This document shows, piece by piece, positions 45,587-56,959 of a stretch of DNA of 64,000 bases. A model generated the notes under the pieces. The model saw only the letters and a program-made list of their open reading frames with translations. It was not told the DNA's origin and did not search any database. The DNA comes from Syncephalis fuscata. Lineage: Eukaryota; Zoopagomycota; Zoopagomycetes; Zoopagales; Piptocephalidaceae. A program made the translations under genes and the position numbers. The stretch spans positions 62,001-126,000 of the forward strand of contig JAHLTZ010000025.1 of the NCBI GenBank assembly GCA_025786725.1, in the 5' to 3' direction. Numbering within the stretch: the first letter of the stretch is position 1; each line of letters starts with the position of its first letter.

Positions 45587-46799
45587 GGATACAGTAGATT
45601 GTATCAGTAATGCTATCATGTTTAATATCAGAAATAAAATGGTTAGTATGAATATCGATACTGATACTGATAATACAAATAGCCGTCTAGTTATATATAT
45701 ATATAACAGTGTTTTATGGTTGTTAAGCAACAATAGTAAATAAACAACTGATGAACAGACTAAGGCGCTGTTTATCGGTGTAAACAAGTCATGGTGGCCA
45801 ATTAGTGGTTTACACCTTTTATTCATAGTGGCGGTGGTAGTGAGCGAGTTACTCGACAATCTCGTAGTTTATACAGCCACCCCGCTTTACACTCCACATT
45901 TATAAGAGAGGAGGACCTACCGTATCTGAAATAAACAACAGGGGGGCACGTGGATACACGCGCAAGTGCAAAGTATAAGATAGATAGATAGATAGATAGA
46001 TAAAAGACGACGACGAGAGAGAAGTAAAAGGTAGACGAACAGACAAGTAGCAAGTGCGTAAGCGAACGAGAGCGAACAGTAAGTGAAGGTGGCGGAAAGT
46101 AGTGCAATGCAAAGGATGATCTCAAGGCAAAAGAAAGAAACAGAATATGCAAAAGCAAGGCTTCACTTTGACAGTTTAAAAAGGAATGTTGCATGCGTAG
46201 TGTGTGTGTGTGTGGATAGATTACAGCTTACTTATTTAGTTACTCACCCATTTTGGCATTCACGTAGCTGCTGCATTCGTGTACTGTGTTGTAGTGTGCG
46301 CAGTCCAGCCATGCATCATCCACGTTACATACAAGTAGCCTCCCCCTTCCCCTCCATTTGCCACCCATCGATCATTCAAAATGCCACATGTCGACAACAT
46401 GTGGCATGCATAGCAAGTCTTTTTTCTTTATCACCCATCTCTAGCTACTTGTGTATTTATTCGCATCCCATCATTCGCGTTGATATCTATCGATAATTCA
46501 CTTGATACTTGAAAGTTACACGCATTTAAGGGGTAATGACGACAATATGTAACAAGAATGGTGCTACCACCCGTGTTGTATTATTATAGCAATAAAGCAA
46601 CGATAAACTAGTTATATAGAATGATTAAAGCTTGTTAATATTAATGTATTGGTGTAGTAAATAGTTGTAGAAGTCATGTAGCTATTTATTAGTATTATGA
46701 CAGATTCAACAATGCACTACACTTATAATGTCTGTTACGTAATAAATAAAACTCAGTTTAAACTGCAGACTGTGATTTTATAAACTCTATTAATAATAT
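45587..46799. other. Upstream region of the CRIB gene with simple repeats
   Basis: It contains a (GATA)n run at about 45,978-46,002, a (GT)n patch near 46,200 and the palindrome listed below. The pyrimidine/purine-biased frames here (45,823-46,496) are judged non-coding: they lack family features, show compositional bias and overlap each other in several frames. Confidence 0.35.
46381..46407. repeat. Perfect hairpin, 11-bp arms
   Basis: ATGCCACATGT, a 5-nt spacer CGACA, then ACATGTGGCAT. Perfect complementarity of the arms. It could be a protein-binding palindrome or a hairpin; no associated gene is evident. Confidence 0.6.
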
Positions 46800-47160
46800 G
46801 TAGTCAATAAAGTATATAATTATATAAAACATTATGAGCCAGCAAGTGAGAGCGCGTGAATATTGATGAAGAAATTATAGTGTGTATGACAACGCAATGA
46901 ACGAAATGAATCGAGACTTTAATGAATAAAGCTAGATTACAATACGTAATACTTTTAAACAAAGCGTAGCTATCATATAATAAAATGTGTATAATAACAT
47001 CCTAGAGTGGTATACAGTAATGTGGAGATACAATGATAATGATATATATGTACTGGATATATGCATACTAGATAATAAATTTATGCTAAAAAATATTTGA
47101 TAATTGATGCTATTCGCCATCCATCATCATGTTCAATAGAAAAACTGCCTAGCTCAATTA
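46800..47160 (-). repeat. Degenerate copy of repeat family R2
   Basis: The interior and right end of R2 are recognisable: TACTGGATATATGCATACTA, GATAATTGATGCTATTCGCC and CATCATCATGTTCAATAGA match 59,880-59,970. The copy ends about 35 bp from the 3' end of the F-box-like gene. Confidence 0.6.
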
Positions 47161-47194
47161 TTTGTACTAGATATTTATAACTAACAGTCTTTAT

Positions 47195-49265
47195 TTATAT
47201 CATATATGCTTCGTAATGATTATTGTCATCAATTTTACCAATGATGCCGGTTGATAATTTATGTTTGTAATGTTCCGGCATTGAATCTTCCCTTGGATCT
47301 GGTAACTGCGGTACTTCAATAAGGTCTAAAAGCTTATCTTTAGCGTTAATTTTAGCTGGCCAATTGTTAAAACAGGCTGGTGGTTTGTAAATACGGCCAG
47401 TTTGCATATCAATAAACCAACTTTCATTAAGATTCCAGATAAACAATTCGCACAAAGAGCCAAGAAAGGGTGTAATTTTAATGTTATTTACACAAACGAT
47501 CGAACGCAGTAAATTTCCAGCTCGAGCGTCCAGTACATCAATTGTTTCATTGCTTTGAAGAACAATCAGCTTCTTACTGTATAGGTTTGTAATAGTACTT
47601 TCACGTATAGGTCGACTCCATAATACACGTCCTTGTTCGAAACTATCAATTGGTAGTAGCTGACCATAATCTCTGGCGTCGAATAGCGATCTTGATGATG
47701 CATTTGATGCATCCTTCCCAATTACAAAAAACAACAATAAATTGCTGAATATTTTGTCTTTAATGTTGCTTTCGCTATTGCTTGAATGGTCAACAGTAAT
47801 TAAACACATTCTTTCTGTATATGTCTCAACAGTAATTGTGGCATCTGGCCAGTATGGAATAGTAATTTGATTCGATATTATCCTATTACTTTTAGACTGA
47901 CTCTTTCGAGCGTCGAATATTTCCCATTGGATGTACAATGATTGATAGTCATCGTCAACAGTTTGTGGATCTTTACTGGCCATAAAAGTCGAAGCAAGGT
48001 TAAATTCTCCAGTGTCATGTATTAACGTGCATGTTAAAAACTGACATTGGTCGCGGGAAGCAAACTGAATACAAGCGGATGTACTGTAATCGTCTAATTG
48101 TAATCCTTTTATCCATCGATTGCCATCTAAATCAAATAGATCAAATCGTTGATATGGGTATTGTGGATACTTGGTATGTAAAAGCATCCATTCATTATGA
48201 ATATCAGAAAAGCAGTAAAACTCTTCACTTTTCCCATATTCGTGTATACATCCAAGATAAATGATATTAGGTAGTGAGTTGCCAGCATTAGGCCATACTA
48301 AAATGGCTTTTCGCCAACTATATTCCCGTTCATTTGAAGATGTAATTGTTGAGGTTGCATTAAAATGTCTACCCAAATTATCAGTGGCTTTATGCTCGGC
48401 TTCTTCAATGTACTGTGCTTTTAGTTCATTCGCGTTTACTATTTTAATAACATTAATAAATGCTTTATATGTTCATTAGTATTAATAATTGTTAGTTACC
48501 TATTGGGTCTCCAGGTGTTATGCTGTTCAGTTCGTTACATATTTTTATATCAACAGTGGCCACAACAAACCGGCGCAGTCCATAGCTATGAAGAATAACC
48601 GTGTATTTGCTATCAAATAGAAATGACGATAAAGAAGTAGGTAATTCTTTACATGTCAATTCATTATTGCTGTGCTCGTTTTTATTGCTAAAGATATTGT
48701 GTTGAATTGACCAAAATCTATTCCCTTCTCTGTCCAACACTAATGAATACCAAGGATTTACGTCGAGTAGCTCTGGTTCGGTGCTTTGCTTAAGTGGCAC
48801 TTTGCATGTTTGCTTTTTAAGCTGTCCCGCCATAAAATTATGATTAGTTTGCCGACGTCGTTGGTAAGCATAAAACCATTGAGTGGCACTAAAATCAGAA
48901 ATATATTTTGAATAACTAGCGGATAATGTATATTCATTATCAATATTATCAATAGTTTTACTGGTAGAATATAATAAATGTTCTTGTTTTGTCTCATTTA
49001 TATTGGCCATCAATTCTTTGGATTTTGTTGTAGTATCAATGCACCAGTTATGCCATGTAAGCCATTCTTGTTCCCGCCGATCACCCAGACAAAACTTTCG
49101 CTTAAATTGATGTTCCCAATAGGCCGGTCTATCAACTATTGTCTGGTGAATAAGTCGACAACTGGTAGCAAAAAGTGCCAGCTCCTTGCCATTCATAAAG
49201 CGGCATAGATACAGTAAAACATCACAGTTTTGCCATAAACGTTCACTATGAGTGTTTAAAGGCAT
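47195..49265 (-). CDS. Large F-box-like protein, intact paralogue
   Basis: Two exons, 48500-49265 and 47195-48438, 669 residues without frame problems. The N-terminus LWQNCDVLLYLCRFMNGKEL followed by FATSCRLIHQTIVDRPAYWE has the pattern of an F-box (helix, L-hydrophobic-x-CR/SC-x-x, then W), as in substrate receptors of SCF ubiquitin ligases. The remainder has repeated Trp-bearing strands (NPWYSLVLDREGNRFWSIQ, RRFVVATVDIK, SWRKAILVWP, LYIQWEIFDAR, FIWNLNESWFIDMQTGRIY), suggesting a beta-propeller-like substrate domain. I recognise no named family. It is divergent from a damaged paralogue at 50,593. It may belong to an expanded lineage-specific F-box family. Confidence 0.65.
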
Positions 49266-50592
49266 AGTTGACTAGAAATAACTGTGCAAAAAGTGATATG
49301 CAATAGACAGAATGGGCAATAGTAGATGCGAGTAGAAAGAAAAGGGCATACTCGAATGTAGGTTGCTTTATTCTATTTACAATACTTAATGGTTACACGA
49401 TTCCATGGCTATTGTTGCATGGGTATTACTATTATTTGGTCTATAAATAGTATATAGAGGTTTATTGAATCGTATAAAAATGCTATGAATTGCCAGTAAA
49501 CTAAGCGCAGTTTTAAATCGTTTAATAGTCAGCTTATTCCCGTAGATAATTACATTGTAGCTACTAGTGCTATACTAACAAATATTAATACGAGCTATCA
49601 TGTCAGATAATGGTCAGTATTATAGTTTGGATAACAGGTAAAACTGGGATGTATAAGTGTGCTATTTTATGTTGTTTATTATAAAGTATTATTGAGTATT
49701 TCATAGCTATACGGTCATAAAGACTAGATATAAATATGTAGCAATAAAATATTTAATAGTAATGGTCATGATGTAATACAATTGCCAGTATTTACAACGC
49801 AATGATGACTAATTGTTGTATTTTTAAACATTGCTAAATATTATAAAATGTCGCAATACAGTTATAATTAATTATAAAAATACTATAAAATACATTAATA
49901 ACTATAAATATGTAAGGATTTGTACCAATATAAGTTTAATAGGCATAAGTGCTTTTTATTGATAATAAACCAACCAGTTATATAGCTATTTTTTGCATAA
50001 GTATAATATAAAGCTTAAAATATAATAAAATGCGCATTTACTATTATTTAGTGTGGAAAAATAGAGCATTTCTAATTACTAAATATGGTAATAGTAAATA
50101 AATCAAAAATAGCTTTTATATTGTAATAATTACATAGAAATTTCGTAATTAAACATGTGTAAGACATGCATACAAGATTCCTAATACCACTTACTATTAG
50201 TCTTATTATCAGTATCTAATAGTAGCATTTTAACAAACAACATGGCTTCCTGTCTAAAATCCATCCCTGTTTTCATTACGAATAAGAAACATTGTCCATA
50301 AGTCTCCCGTATTGACTGAATATTAATTACGGCAAGGTTTTACAATACCACTTGGTAGATAGGTAACATATTTACAAGATATGATAAAATATATAAACTA
50401 GTTTTAGTTGCCATAGAGCTGTAGCATTTGCATAAAAAGTTACAAGAAATGCATACATATTTGCGCAGCCGGTATGCTGTAAATAGAACGAAACAGCCCA
50501 TATTTAAGCAGTATTTTTATTTTTATTTTCACTAACTATTGTCCGTCCTATCTATCATATAGCACTTTTAGCACAGCTACTACTAGTCAACC
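49266..50592. other. Shared upstream region of the divergent F-box-like pair
   Basis: 1.3 kb, AT-rich, with no gene seen. A TATTTAAG motif at about 50,501 lies 90 bp upstream of the right-hand copy. Confidence 0.35.
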
Positions 50593-52655
50593 ATGTCTTC
50601 AGACACTCATAGTGGATGTTTATGGCAAAATCGCAATGTTTTATTGTATTTATCTCGCTTTATAGAGGCTAAGGAATTAGTACTTTTTGCCAACAGCTGT
50701 CAGCTTATTCACCAAACAATAGCAAATCAATTTGATTATTGGAAATATCAATTTAGACGGGAATTTTGTCTGGGTGATCGCCATGAACAAGAATGGCTTA
50801 CGTGGTATAACTGGCACATCAATGCTAAAACAAAATTAAAAAAGTCTACGTCCGATCTACATAAGAAAAAACGAAAAAGTTCACTATCACCCACTAATAA
50901 GGTTATTGATAATGATGACAATGAGTATATGTTATCTGCTAGGCATCTACCATCCACTTATAATTTTAATATCACCCGGTGGTTCTATGCTTATCAGCGG
51001 CGTCGACAGACTAATCATAATTTTAGGACAGGCCGACTCAAAAGACAGATATGCCAATTGCCGGTTGAAGGCGATAGCCCGTGGATAAGAGAAATAAATA
51101 CTTGGTTTGGGCTGGTGTACAACAAGGAAAGAGATTACTTTTGGCTAATTCGACACAATACCTTTAACAATAAAAATGACCAGAATAATAAGGAATTGGC
51201 GCGGAAAGATTTAAGTATTCCTTTATTGACAACAAATAAGGATTACGGATACAGATTAAACGATGGATTTGCAATGCGTCGATTTGTTGTAGCTAATTTT
51301 TCAATACATACATATAGTGACATAAAAAACATAGCCTTTGGAGATCCAATAGGTAACTAATAATTTTTAACGTCCGTTATTGTAGCAAATATTTACTAAT
51401 ACTATTTAAATAGTAAACATGAATGAGTTAGAAGAACAGTACATGGAAGAAACTAAACATAAATATTCTGTTAATTTATTTAAACACTCTAATATGTTTT
51501 CGGCAATTAAATCTTTAAGTGAACGGGAATATAGCTGGCGAAAAACCATTGTAGTGTGGCCTACTGCAGGTAACTCACCGCCTAATATTATTTGTCTTGG
51601 ACGTGGAGAACGAGATGAAGGAAAAAAAGGAATATAAAATTTTAGACATTCATAGTGAATGGGTGCTTTTACATACCAAATATCCACAATATCCATACCA
51701 ACAATTTGATCTATTTGATTTAGATGGCAATTGATGGATAGAAGGACTAAAATTGGATAATCACAATACAGCTGGCTGTATTCAGTTTGCTTCTTACGAT
51801 CAATGCCAATTTCTAACATGTACAATAATACGCGATGTTAAAGAATCTGACTCTGCTTCTACTGCTATAGCTACTCGAGACTTACAAGCTGCCAATAGTA
51901 ATGATCAAACATTATACATCCAATGGAAACTATTCGACGCTCAAAAGGGTCAGTCTCAGAGTAATAGGATACTATCGAATCAAATCGCTATTCCATATTG
52001 GCCAAATGCTACAATTCAAGCCAAAACCCACACAGAAATAATATGCCTAATTACTGTAACTGAGCCATACGTTAAATTAGATAATGATGACTATCAACCA
52101 CACAATTCTTTACTTTTGTTTTTTGTGATTGGAAAAAATATAGCAAATGCACCAATACAATCGCTATTCCACGCCAAAGATTATGGTCAGCTACTACCAA
52201 TTGATAGTTTCGAACAAATACGTGTATTATGGAGTCAACCTATACGTGAAAGTACTATTACAAACCTATACAGTAAGAAACTAATCGTTCTTTCTAACTA
52301 CGCCAAAATTGATGTATTAAATGCTTGAGATGGAAGTTTACTGTGCTCAATTGCTTGTATACAGCACACTAAATTTACTCCCTTTTTCGGATCATTATGT
52401 GGATTATATTGCTGTGGCAGTAGATATTTCAGTCTTATTGACATGCAAACAGGCCGTATTTACTGTCTGTCACATTGCACTGACAAATATTTGGCTGAAG
52501 GCGACGCTGGAGGTGATTTTCTAGGCCCCATTGAAGTACCACAGTTACCAGGAATAGATAAAAATTTTGCATCTGATACTTTAGAATACAGTGTATTAAA
52601 CGTCGCTATTGGTCAAACATATATCTATGGAACCTACGATTTATACATGTCATAA
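50593..52655 (+). pseudogene. Inactivated paralogue of the F-box-like gene
   Basis: It aligns end to end with 47,195-49,265. The first exon (to about 51,350) is intact: LWQNRNVLLYLSRFIEAKEL, FCLGDRHEQEWLTWYNW, YAYQRRRQTNHNF, AFGDPIG, with the same exon 1 donor. The second exon is broken: a frameshift after CLGRGERDE (about 51,610-51,630), TGA at 51,733 where the intact copy has Arg (GN-R-W), TGA near 52,326 where the intact copy has Arg (DA-R-AG), and a further frame change before GSLCG. Both nonsense codons equal CGA to TGA changes. The C-terminus is diverged and ends at 52,655. A protein of the first exon alone (about 255 residues, F-box included) could still be made. Confidence 0.8.
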
Positions 52656-53049
52656 ATAAACAGCCTTATTTGTATAGTATGCATTTTAAATACTCAATTA
52701 AATAATGTTTAATAAATATTTGAGTTTTTATACTAGCTATTTACTTAACATACTATTGATATTAATGCTAATAGCTTCAATGGCTTTATTGAATTCAGTT
52801 ATGCTGATACTTTTTTAACAAATTAAATGTGCATCAAGTGTAAACCTAAAACACTAGACAACATAAAAATTACAGGTCGAATATAAACACATGCTTTACT
52901 CAATACTAAACTTACAACATAATAGCTGCCAAAAGTATACACTATACTCTTATGTACAAATCAAAAATGTGATGAATATTATGACGAGTTGAAGCAAGTA
53001 ATTAACCAATCATCCACTTCCCATGCGACTAATCATAACTTTTTATAGA

Positions 53050-53728
53050 TTGGGAGCTACTTCCCTTTGAGTCCCTAGATTCAAACTAGACAAAAAGATC
53101 TGTAGCTCGAATAATAAACCGTCAATCAGTTTTTACTACGAAGAAAGGGTTTGTTGAAGCAGTGCCACATCAACTTCGATTGAATTAATCAGTGCTAATT
53201 AATCAGCACAATTTTCAATATTAGTGTTAATTAATGTTAAATAGTATTTCATGCTACTTACAATAAAATGCTACATTTGATTGTAATGTTGATGCAACAG
53301 TGTCAGTTTGATTTCTTATAATAATAGGCGGTAAGAAATCAGAAGGTTTTGATTCACCACTGGCCATTGTACTGAATATACTGTGCATGTTTCTGCTGGC
53401 ATTAACATCGCACTATTTATTCATTCATTTAAATTATTAATTTATTGATCCATCTTTTAGAATATGACTATGTTTCATTATTTCAATAATGACACCTTCT
53501 ATGGCTACACTTGTCTTAAGAAGCATTGACTTTGATTGTATTTCCTATTACACTCAGTAATTTATTGGCAGTACGCTCTATAACAACAACTTTAGTATTA
53601 AATGGCCTTAATGTTTCTACTGTACTTTAACTCCCACATTTTTAAATACAATTAAACATTCACTCATCACTATAACATGTATAATATTACATCCAACATT
53701 AATCAACTCATGTGTAATTAAATATACA
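53050..53728 (-). repeat. Repeat family R3, copy B
   Basis: Near-identical inverted copy of 32,254-32,925, including the 44-codon frame on the minus strand (53,254-53,388) with its splice-donor end. The left end beyond about 53,060 and the right end beyond 53,730 diverge from the other copy. Confidence 0.8.
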
Positions 53729-53991
53729 CATTACGGTATTAGTTGAAGTTGAAATAACATTTAATAAAATAAAAGGCTTTTTACACTGAATTGTTAAACA
53801 TATTTGCTGAAGTGGTCTACAAGTATAAAAAGAATAAAATAATTGCGATTACTAAATATGATTGTTACAATATGCAAATGTGGTTCAAGTAAACAGAAAC
53901 AAGATAGAAAAGAAATAGACTATATAGCAGTTCGATGTGCAGTATGACAAACAAGCAACAGAAGTAATGAAGAACGATGTGGAATCGCAAT

Positions 53992-54342
53992 CATATGGCT
54001 TCTATTAATATTCAATCAATCTTTTTACACATGGCCAACAACGATCGGTCTTAAATGTTCCAAAGAAATCAAATAGTATGTTACACTATTTATTTAAATT
54101 GATTTATTAACAGTATTTTAATAGGAAGTAGTATAACTATGTTGTGCATCATAACGGCATGACTCTGATTGGAACGAATTGTGCTTTGGGGACAGATGTG
54201 GGAGCAAAGTAAACGCAACCGTAGCCTTTTAAATAAATAGTGTAACATATCATTTGATTTTTTTTGAAACATTTAAGACCGATCATTGTTGGCCATGTGT
54301 AGGAAAATTGATTGAATATTAATAGAAGTCATATGCTTGATT
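53992..54342. repeat. Foldback element: R1 arms in inverted orientation
   Basis: Left arm 53,992-54,095 and right arm 54,231-54,342 are imperfect reverse complements (about 105 bp each; shared GTTGGCCATGTGTA / TACACATGGCCAAC and ATTAATAGAAG / CTTCTATTAAT), around a centre of about 135 bp. The arms match R1 copies at 375-500, 29,200 and 31,960. 54,390-54,480 continues with a further R1 segment matching 235-330 in reverse. This is the structure of a foldback or long-TIR MITE. Non-coding. Confidence 0.75.
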
Positions 54343-54512
54343 TTATATCATTCCGCAATCGTTGTTGTTGCGCTAATATATACATGCTATGTACCATTTC
54401 ATTTTTAGCTTTTAGTACTTGTTAATTGAGTTAAATAAACTGCATCATCATATAAAATATTGTGTGTCATTTAAAATTATTAATTATTATAGTATGATTT
54501 GATGATTAAAAT

Positions 54513-54529
54513 GGCTATTTTAATAACAC
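54513..54529 (+). repeat. Target-site duplication, left copy (17 bp)
   Basis: GGCTATTTTAATAACAC, repeated exactly at 54,804-54,820. The two copies bracket the GC-richer 274-bp insert. Confidence 0.75.
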
Positions 54530-54803
54530 TCGGATTCGAATTTATTAGCTTGAGTGAGACAACGGTCCGTAGGACCTAACCGTGCATTTGCAGCATTTGC
54601 CTGCCACCCCTAGGAGAATAGACGGTTCATTTCGAACCTATCCGCGCGCAACGCAGAACCTGCCATCTACAACTGAAACCGTTGGTGGCTCTCCTCACGT
54701 GTTGGAATACCAACCATTTCTTCTACGGAAGGATTCATCACGCATTTTCTGAAAACAAGATTCGAACTAGGCGAACCAACATTTTTCTACTTAGGGAAGA
54801 CGC
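54530..54803 (-). mobile_element. SINE-like insertion, 274 bp
   Basis: GC-richer block (unlike its roughly 25% GC surroundings) flanked by exact 17-bp direct repeats, the hallmark of target-primed or staggered-cut insertion. On the minus strand it starts near GCGTCTTCCCTAAG and carries AGTTCGAATCTTG within 50 bp; GTTCGAATC fits the Pol III B-box consensus of tRNA genes. A second GGTTCGAAATGAACC sits at mid-length. It encodes no protein and has no evident poly(A). A tRNA-derived SINE is the best guess; another small transposon is possible. It lies exactly at the edge of the R2 element at 54,821. Confidence 0.55.
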
Positions 54804-54820
54804 GGCTATTTTAATAACAC
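54804..54820 (+). repeat. Target-site duplication, right copy (17 bp)
   Basis: Exact second copy of the sequence at 54,513-54,529. Confidence 0.75.
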
Positions 54821-55640
54821 CCAATCTATTGAACATGATGACGGGTGGTGAATGACGTCGATCATCAAATACTCATCATTGTAGATTCATTATCCAGTAT
54901 GCATATATTCAGTACACATATATACTCTATTCACCTATATCATTTCCATTCTATCCCACACTACTTTATAGCATTCTAAGATATATTAGACATATTCTAT
55001 TGTTTATATGTTCCATTACACTTCACTCATTCCCCTCATTGCATTATACACACCATAGCTTTGACATCGTTTTATATGCTTTCTTACCGTACATTTATCA
55101 TTCTATATATTATTCTATATTCGCCTAGCCTTCCTCTACCCAAAACTATTTTTATTTTTGTTCTAGCACCATTATTAATAAATGTCGACTAATTACGCTC
55201 ATTGATCATGCATATATGCTCATTAACTTCAACATTGCTAATCTCGCTCAATATTGCATATTCATTATAATGTTTATCATTTTATTGTATATTGCCTATA
55301 CGCTGTCTATAGTCGTTGTCGGTATGCTTCCAGTTCTTTTATGAATAAAAGTTAACATATCACACTTAGTTTGTTCACTGAGGTATATTGGCTGAATAAA
55401 TAATATGAATATGAACGAAGTTATGTTTTATTAAGTTTATTTATAAATAAACTAGATTATGTCAATTAGTTATAATTTTAGTGTTAATCAAGCAAAATGA
55501 CGGGTATACATAGTAATAACACATGCTGTGATGATATATGCGTACTGGACAGTAAATATACAATGATGAGTATTTGATAATTGATGTCACTCACCACCCA
55601 TCATCATGTTCAATAGATTGAATGTTATTAAATGTTAGTT
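54821..55640 (+). repeat. Repeat family R2, left full copy, with terminal inverted repeats
   Basis: About 820 bp. The ends are inverted repeats of about 95 bp (CCAATCTATTGAACATGATG... at the left; ...CATCATGTTCAATAGATTG at the right). The interior matches the reverse complement of 59,163-59,988 almost base for base from about 54,990 to 55,545, including CTTCCAGTTCTTTTATG and CTGAGGTATATTGGCTGAAT. There is no open frame of useful length, so it is a non-autonomous element. Confidence 0.85.
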
Positions 55641-55644
55641 ATTT

Positions 55645-55760
55645 AACCACCAAACCACAATAAATGTAATAATGCGACGATTAAATAAAACTCACCACTT
55701 GTTCCCATGTTCATTAGATTAAATGTGTAGTTCAATTACGCGAATGTTATTTAAAAAAGT
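55645..55760 (+). repeat. Direct repeat R4, copy 1
   Basis: Starts CCACCAAACCACAATAAATG and contains AAAACTCACCACTTGT and CATGTTCATTAGATT. The same sequence follows the right-hand R2 copy at 60,000-60,115 in the same direction. Confidence 0.7.
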
Positions 55761-56143
55761 CATTTGACACCCAAATCATAATATAATCTAATGATTTGAT
55801 GATTTAATAAAAATGATTACTCGGTTTCATGTTTAATAAAATAAACGTTTAGTTTGACTGGGCGAGTGCTATCAAACAAGTCAATTGGCACCAATCATAA
55901 TAATTGTTTATTTTTATTACATCAGCACTTGCACCCACACTATAAAAACAGTCTGCCGATCGCATAGCACACGATTTACGTCACACCTTCCTCTTTCTCT
56001 TCCTCCACACTTGACAGCATTCATCCACTAGCCACCTTTCCACTTGCACTTGCTTCCATAAGTCCGGTATATGCTTTGCTTGCTATATGTCATTGTTAGT
56101 CTATTAGTATAAGCATGCCTAGTCTCGGTACTACATACCGCCC

Positions 56144-56165
56144 TGCTGTATGGCGCCATACAGCA
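56144..56165. repeat. Perfect 22-bp palindrome
   Basis: TGCTGTATGGC followed immediately by its complement GCCATACAGCA. Part of it (GGCCATACAGCAGTGC) recurs at about 56,727. It marks the left side of the minisatellite core. Confidence 0.75.
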
Positions 56166-56205
56166 GTGCTAGCGGTATCGTTTTGCCTTGTGGGCAGCTG
56201 CTAGT

Positions 56206-56700
56206 ATGCTAACTATGATGGATATATGCTACCAAACATATACTGTTATCTTTCTCTTTCTCTTTCTCTTCCTCTTCATCTCTAACCTTCCATTACTCAC
56301 CGTACTAGCAACAGTGTATGCTGGATATATGCTACCAAACATACACTGCTGTTATCTTTCTCTTCCTCCTCCTCCTTCTCCTCCTCTTCCTCTTCCTCTT
56401 CCTCTTCATCTCTAACCTTCCATTACTCACCGTACTAGCAACAGTGTATGCTGGATATATGCTACCAAACATACACTGTTGTTATCTTTCTCTTCCTCCT
56501 CCTCCTTCTCCTCCTCTTCCTCTTCCTCTTCCTCTTCATCCTCTTCTTCTCTAACCTTCCATTACTCACCGTACTAGCAACAGTGTATGCTGGATATATG
56601 CTACCAAGCATATACTGTTCCTTTCTCTCCCTCTCCCTCATCCTTTCCTCTATATCTTCCATTGCTCACCGTGCTAGCAATAGTGTGTTTAGCTACGGTA
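56206..56700 (+). repeat. Minisatellite, four units of about 110-140 bp
   Basis: Each unit starts at or near GGATATATGCTACCAAACAT (starts about 56,206, 56,317, 56,447 and 56,586), continues into a pyrimidine tract of TCTTCC/TCCTCC and ends CTAACCTTCCATTACTCACC, CGTACTAGCAACAGTGT. Unit length varies through the TCTTCC count. Forward frames read hydrophobic LFLLLL strings because of the pyrimidine tract; these are not thought to be genes. Confidence 0.85.
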
Positions 56701-56959
56701 GTAGCATATAGTGGCACTCTGTACTGGCCATACAGCAGTGCCATTATATGCACTGCCTGTAAACACCTGCCAGCATGATGTTGCATTGGCAGCTCTTCTT
56801 CTCTTTCCCTTTTCACTTTTAATAAACCACTTACCGGTCCTTCTTTATGGTGCACTGATTGTGCAATGGTAAGTAACTAACTTAAATCAGTCACTAACTC
56901 TGCATATAATACTTTAGATTTACAAGCCATCAGGTATCAAGTTCAAGGACAATGGCGAT

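Noticed and set aside
45823-46496. Frames of 70-137 codons upstream of the CRIB gene
   Set aside because: They overlap in opposite directions, are compositionally biased and show no conserved motif.
54530-54803. A functional tRNA gene
   Set aside because: A B-box-like sequence is present, but no cloverleaf with acceptor and anticodon stems can be built.
56188-56711. Overlapping 75-87-codon frames with poly-Leu/Phe in the minisatellite
   Set aside because: They repeat once per satellite unit and come from the TCTTCC pyrimidine tract.
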